Source: Streptomyces qinzhouensis (GTDB lineage Bacteria; Actinomycetota; Actinomycetes; Streptomycetales; Streptomycetaceae). From it: a stretch of 64,000 nt of DNA. The number at the start of each line of letters is the position of its first letter. The first letter of the stretch is position 1. Of the stretch, positions 63,861-64,000 are shown piece after piece. The notes under the pieces are model-generated. The model ran no database searches. It was not told where the DNA came from and saw only the letters and a program-made list of their open reading frames with translations. The stretch is from contig NZ_CP042266.1 of the NCBI RefSeq assembly GCF_007856155.1, forward strand, positions 4,030,001-4,094,000. Reading direction: 5' to 3'. Position numbers and translations under genes: made by a program.

Positions 63861-64000
63861 TCAGGGCGCCAACCGCTTGAGGCGGGTTACCGCCTCGTCC
63901 AAGACACTCTTCCGCTTGCAGAAGGCGAAGCGGATGAAGGGCGCGCCCTGGGTCGTGTCGTCGTAGAAGACCGCGTTGGGGACGGCCACCACCCCGCACC
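63861..64000 (-). CDS. C-terminal end of PLP-dependent aminotransferase (partial)
   Basis: The minus-strand frame ending at TGA 63863-63861 translates to CGVVAVPNAVFYDDTTQGAP, FIRFAFCKRKSVLDEAVTRL, KRLAP. The RFAFCK segment is the conserved end of class I/II aminotransferases of the kynurenine/methionine (YbdL-like) type. The rest lies outside the window. Confidence 0.85.
   Translation of the reverse strand, partial: CGVVAVPNAVFYDDTTQGAPFIRFAFCKRKSVLDEAVTRLKRLAP

Overview
The window is high-GC actinobacterial chromosome and almost certainly Streptomyces. GTG and TTG starts are frequent, gene pairs are coupled by ATGA or GTGA overlaps, a dnaK-grpE-dnaJ-hspR operon and clpB carry HspR (HAIR) sites, and DmdR/IdeR-type iron boxes, SigJ-like ECF, DUF4240, DUF4291, DUF6243 and MAB_1171c-family genes are present. 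No ribosomal RNA, CRISPR array, insertion sequence or prophage is visible.

Layout. 1-4 kb: MMPL exporter, a lipoprotein and a small SHOCT membrane protein. 4-7 kb: a DUF35 zinc-ribbon protein and a TetR regulator, both preceded by copies of one palindrome, next to electron-transfer flavoprotein genes etfBA. 7-9.5 kb: a cold-shock protein, a DUF4240 protein and a scarred patch with gene fragments. 9.5-15 kb: GNAT, glycosyltransferase, TrmO-like, NAD-binding and PPC genes, then an XRE/HEAT-repeat regulator facing five tiny, mostly overlapping reading frames, several with Cys pairs. 15-19 kb: CutA, VOC, ECF sigma factor, DUF4291 and a DHA2 exporter. 19-24 kb: an iron-box-controlled operon with two IucA/IucC synthetases and an acyltransferase, a hydroxamate/citrate-type siderophore pathway. 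24-34 kb: permease, secreted and methyltransferase genes, an atypical tRNA-Gly, a DUF4232 lipoprotein, AraC-AKR and TetR-SRPBCC divergent pairs. 34-38 kb: a Phd/HicB-like toxin-antitoxin pair and a four-gene XRE / ImmA-IrrE protease / 7-TM / PAP2-like operon. 38-45 kb: DUF1152, a GntR regulator with its operators, an anti-sigma-like ATPase, an FxLD-type methyltransferase, a PIN fragment, an AAA ATPase and tRNA-Gly(CCC). 45-50 kb: dcd, a phosphoribosyltransferase, Yip1 and an EtfD-like Fe-S reductase. 50-61 kb: sugar transferase, the dnaK operon, a LuxR / GEPSWE-repeat peptide / Rieske-like module, PPOX and clpB. 61-64 kb: YbjN protein, membrane mannosyltransferase-like protein, a second toxin-antitoxin pair and the end of an aminotransferase.

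Genes that work together: EtfB/EtfA should pass electrons from acyl-CoA dehydrogenases to the EtfD-like reductase 41 kb away. HspR, encoded last in the dnaK operon, should repress that operon and clpB. The two synthetases and the GNAT protein build a siderophore under iron control. The most novel-looking unit is the LuxR regulator with a divergent secreted peptide carrying three GEPSWE motifs and a coupled Rieske-like protein without Fe-S ligands (55.7-57.4 kb).

Limits: assignments rest on reading the translated sequence and remembered family features. No database search was run, and operators are inferred from symmetry and position only.
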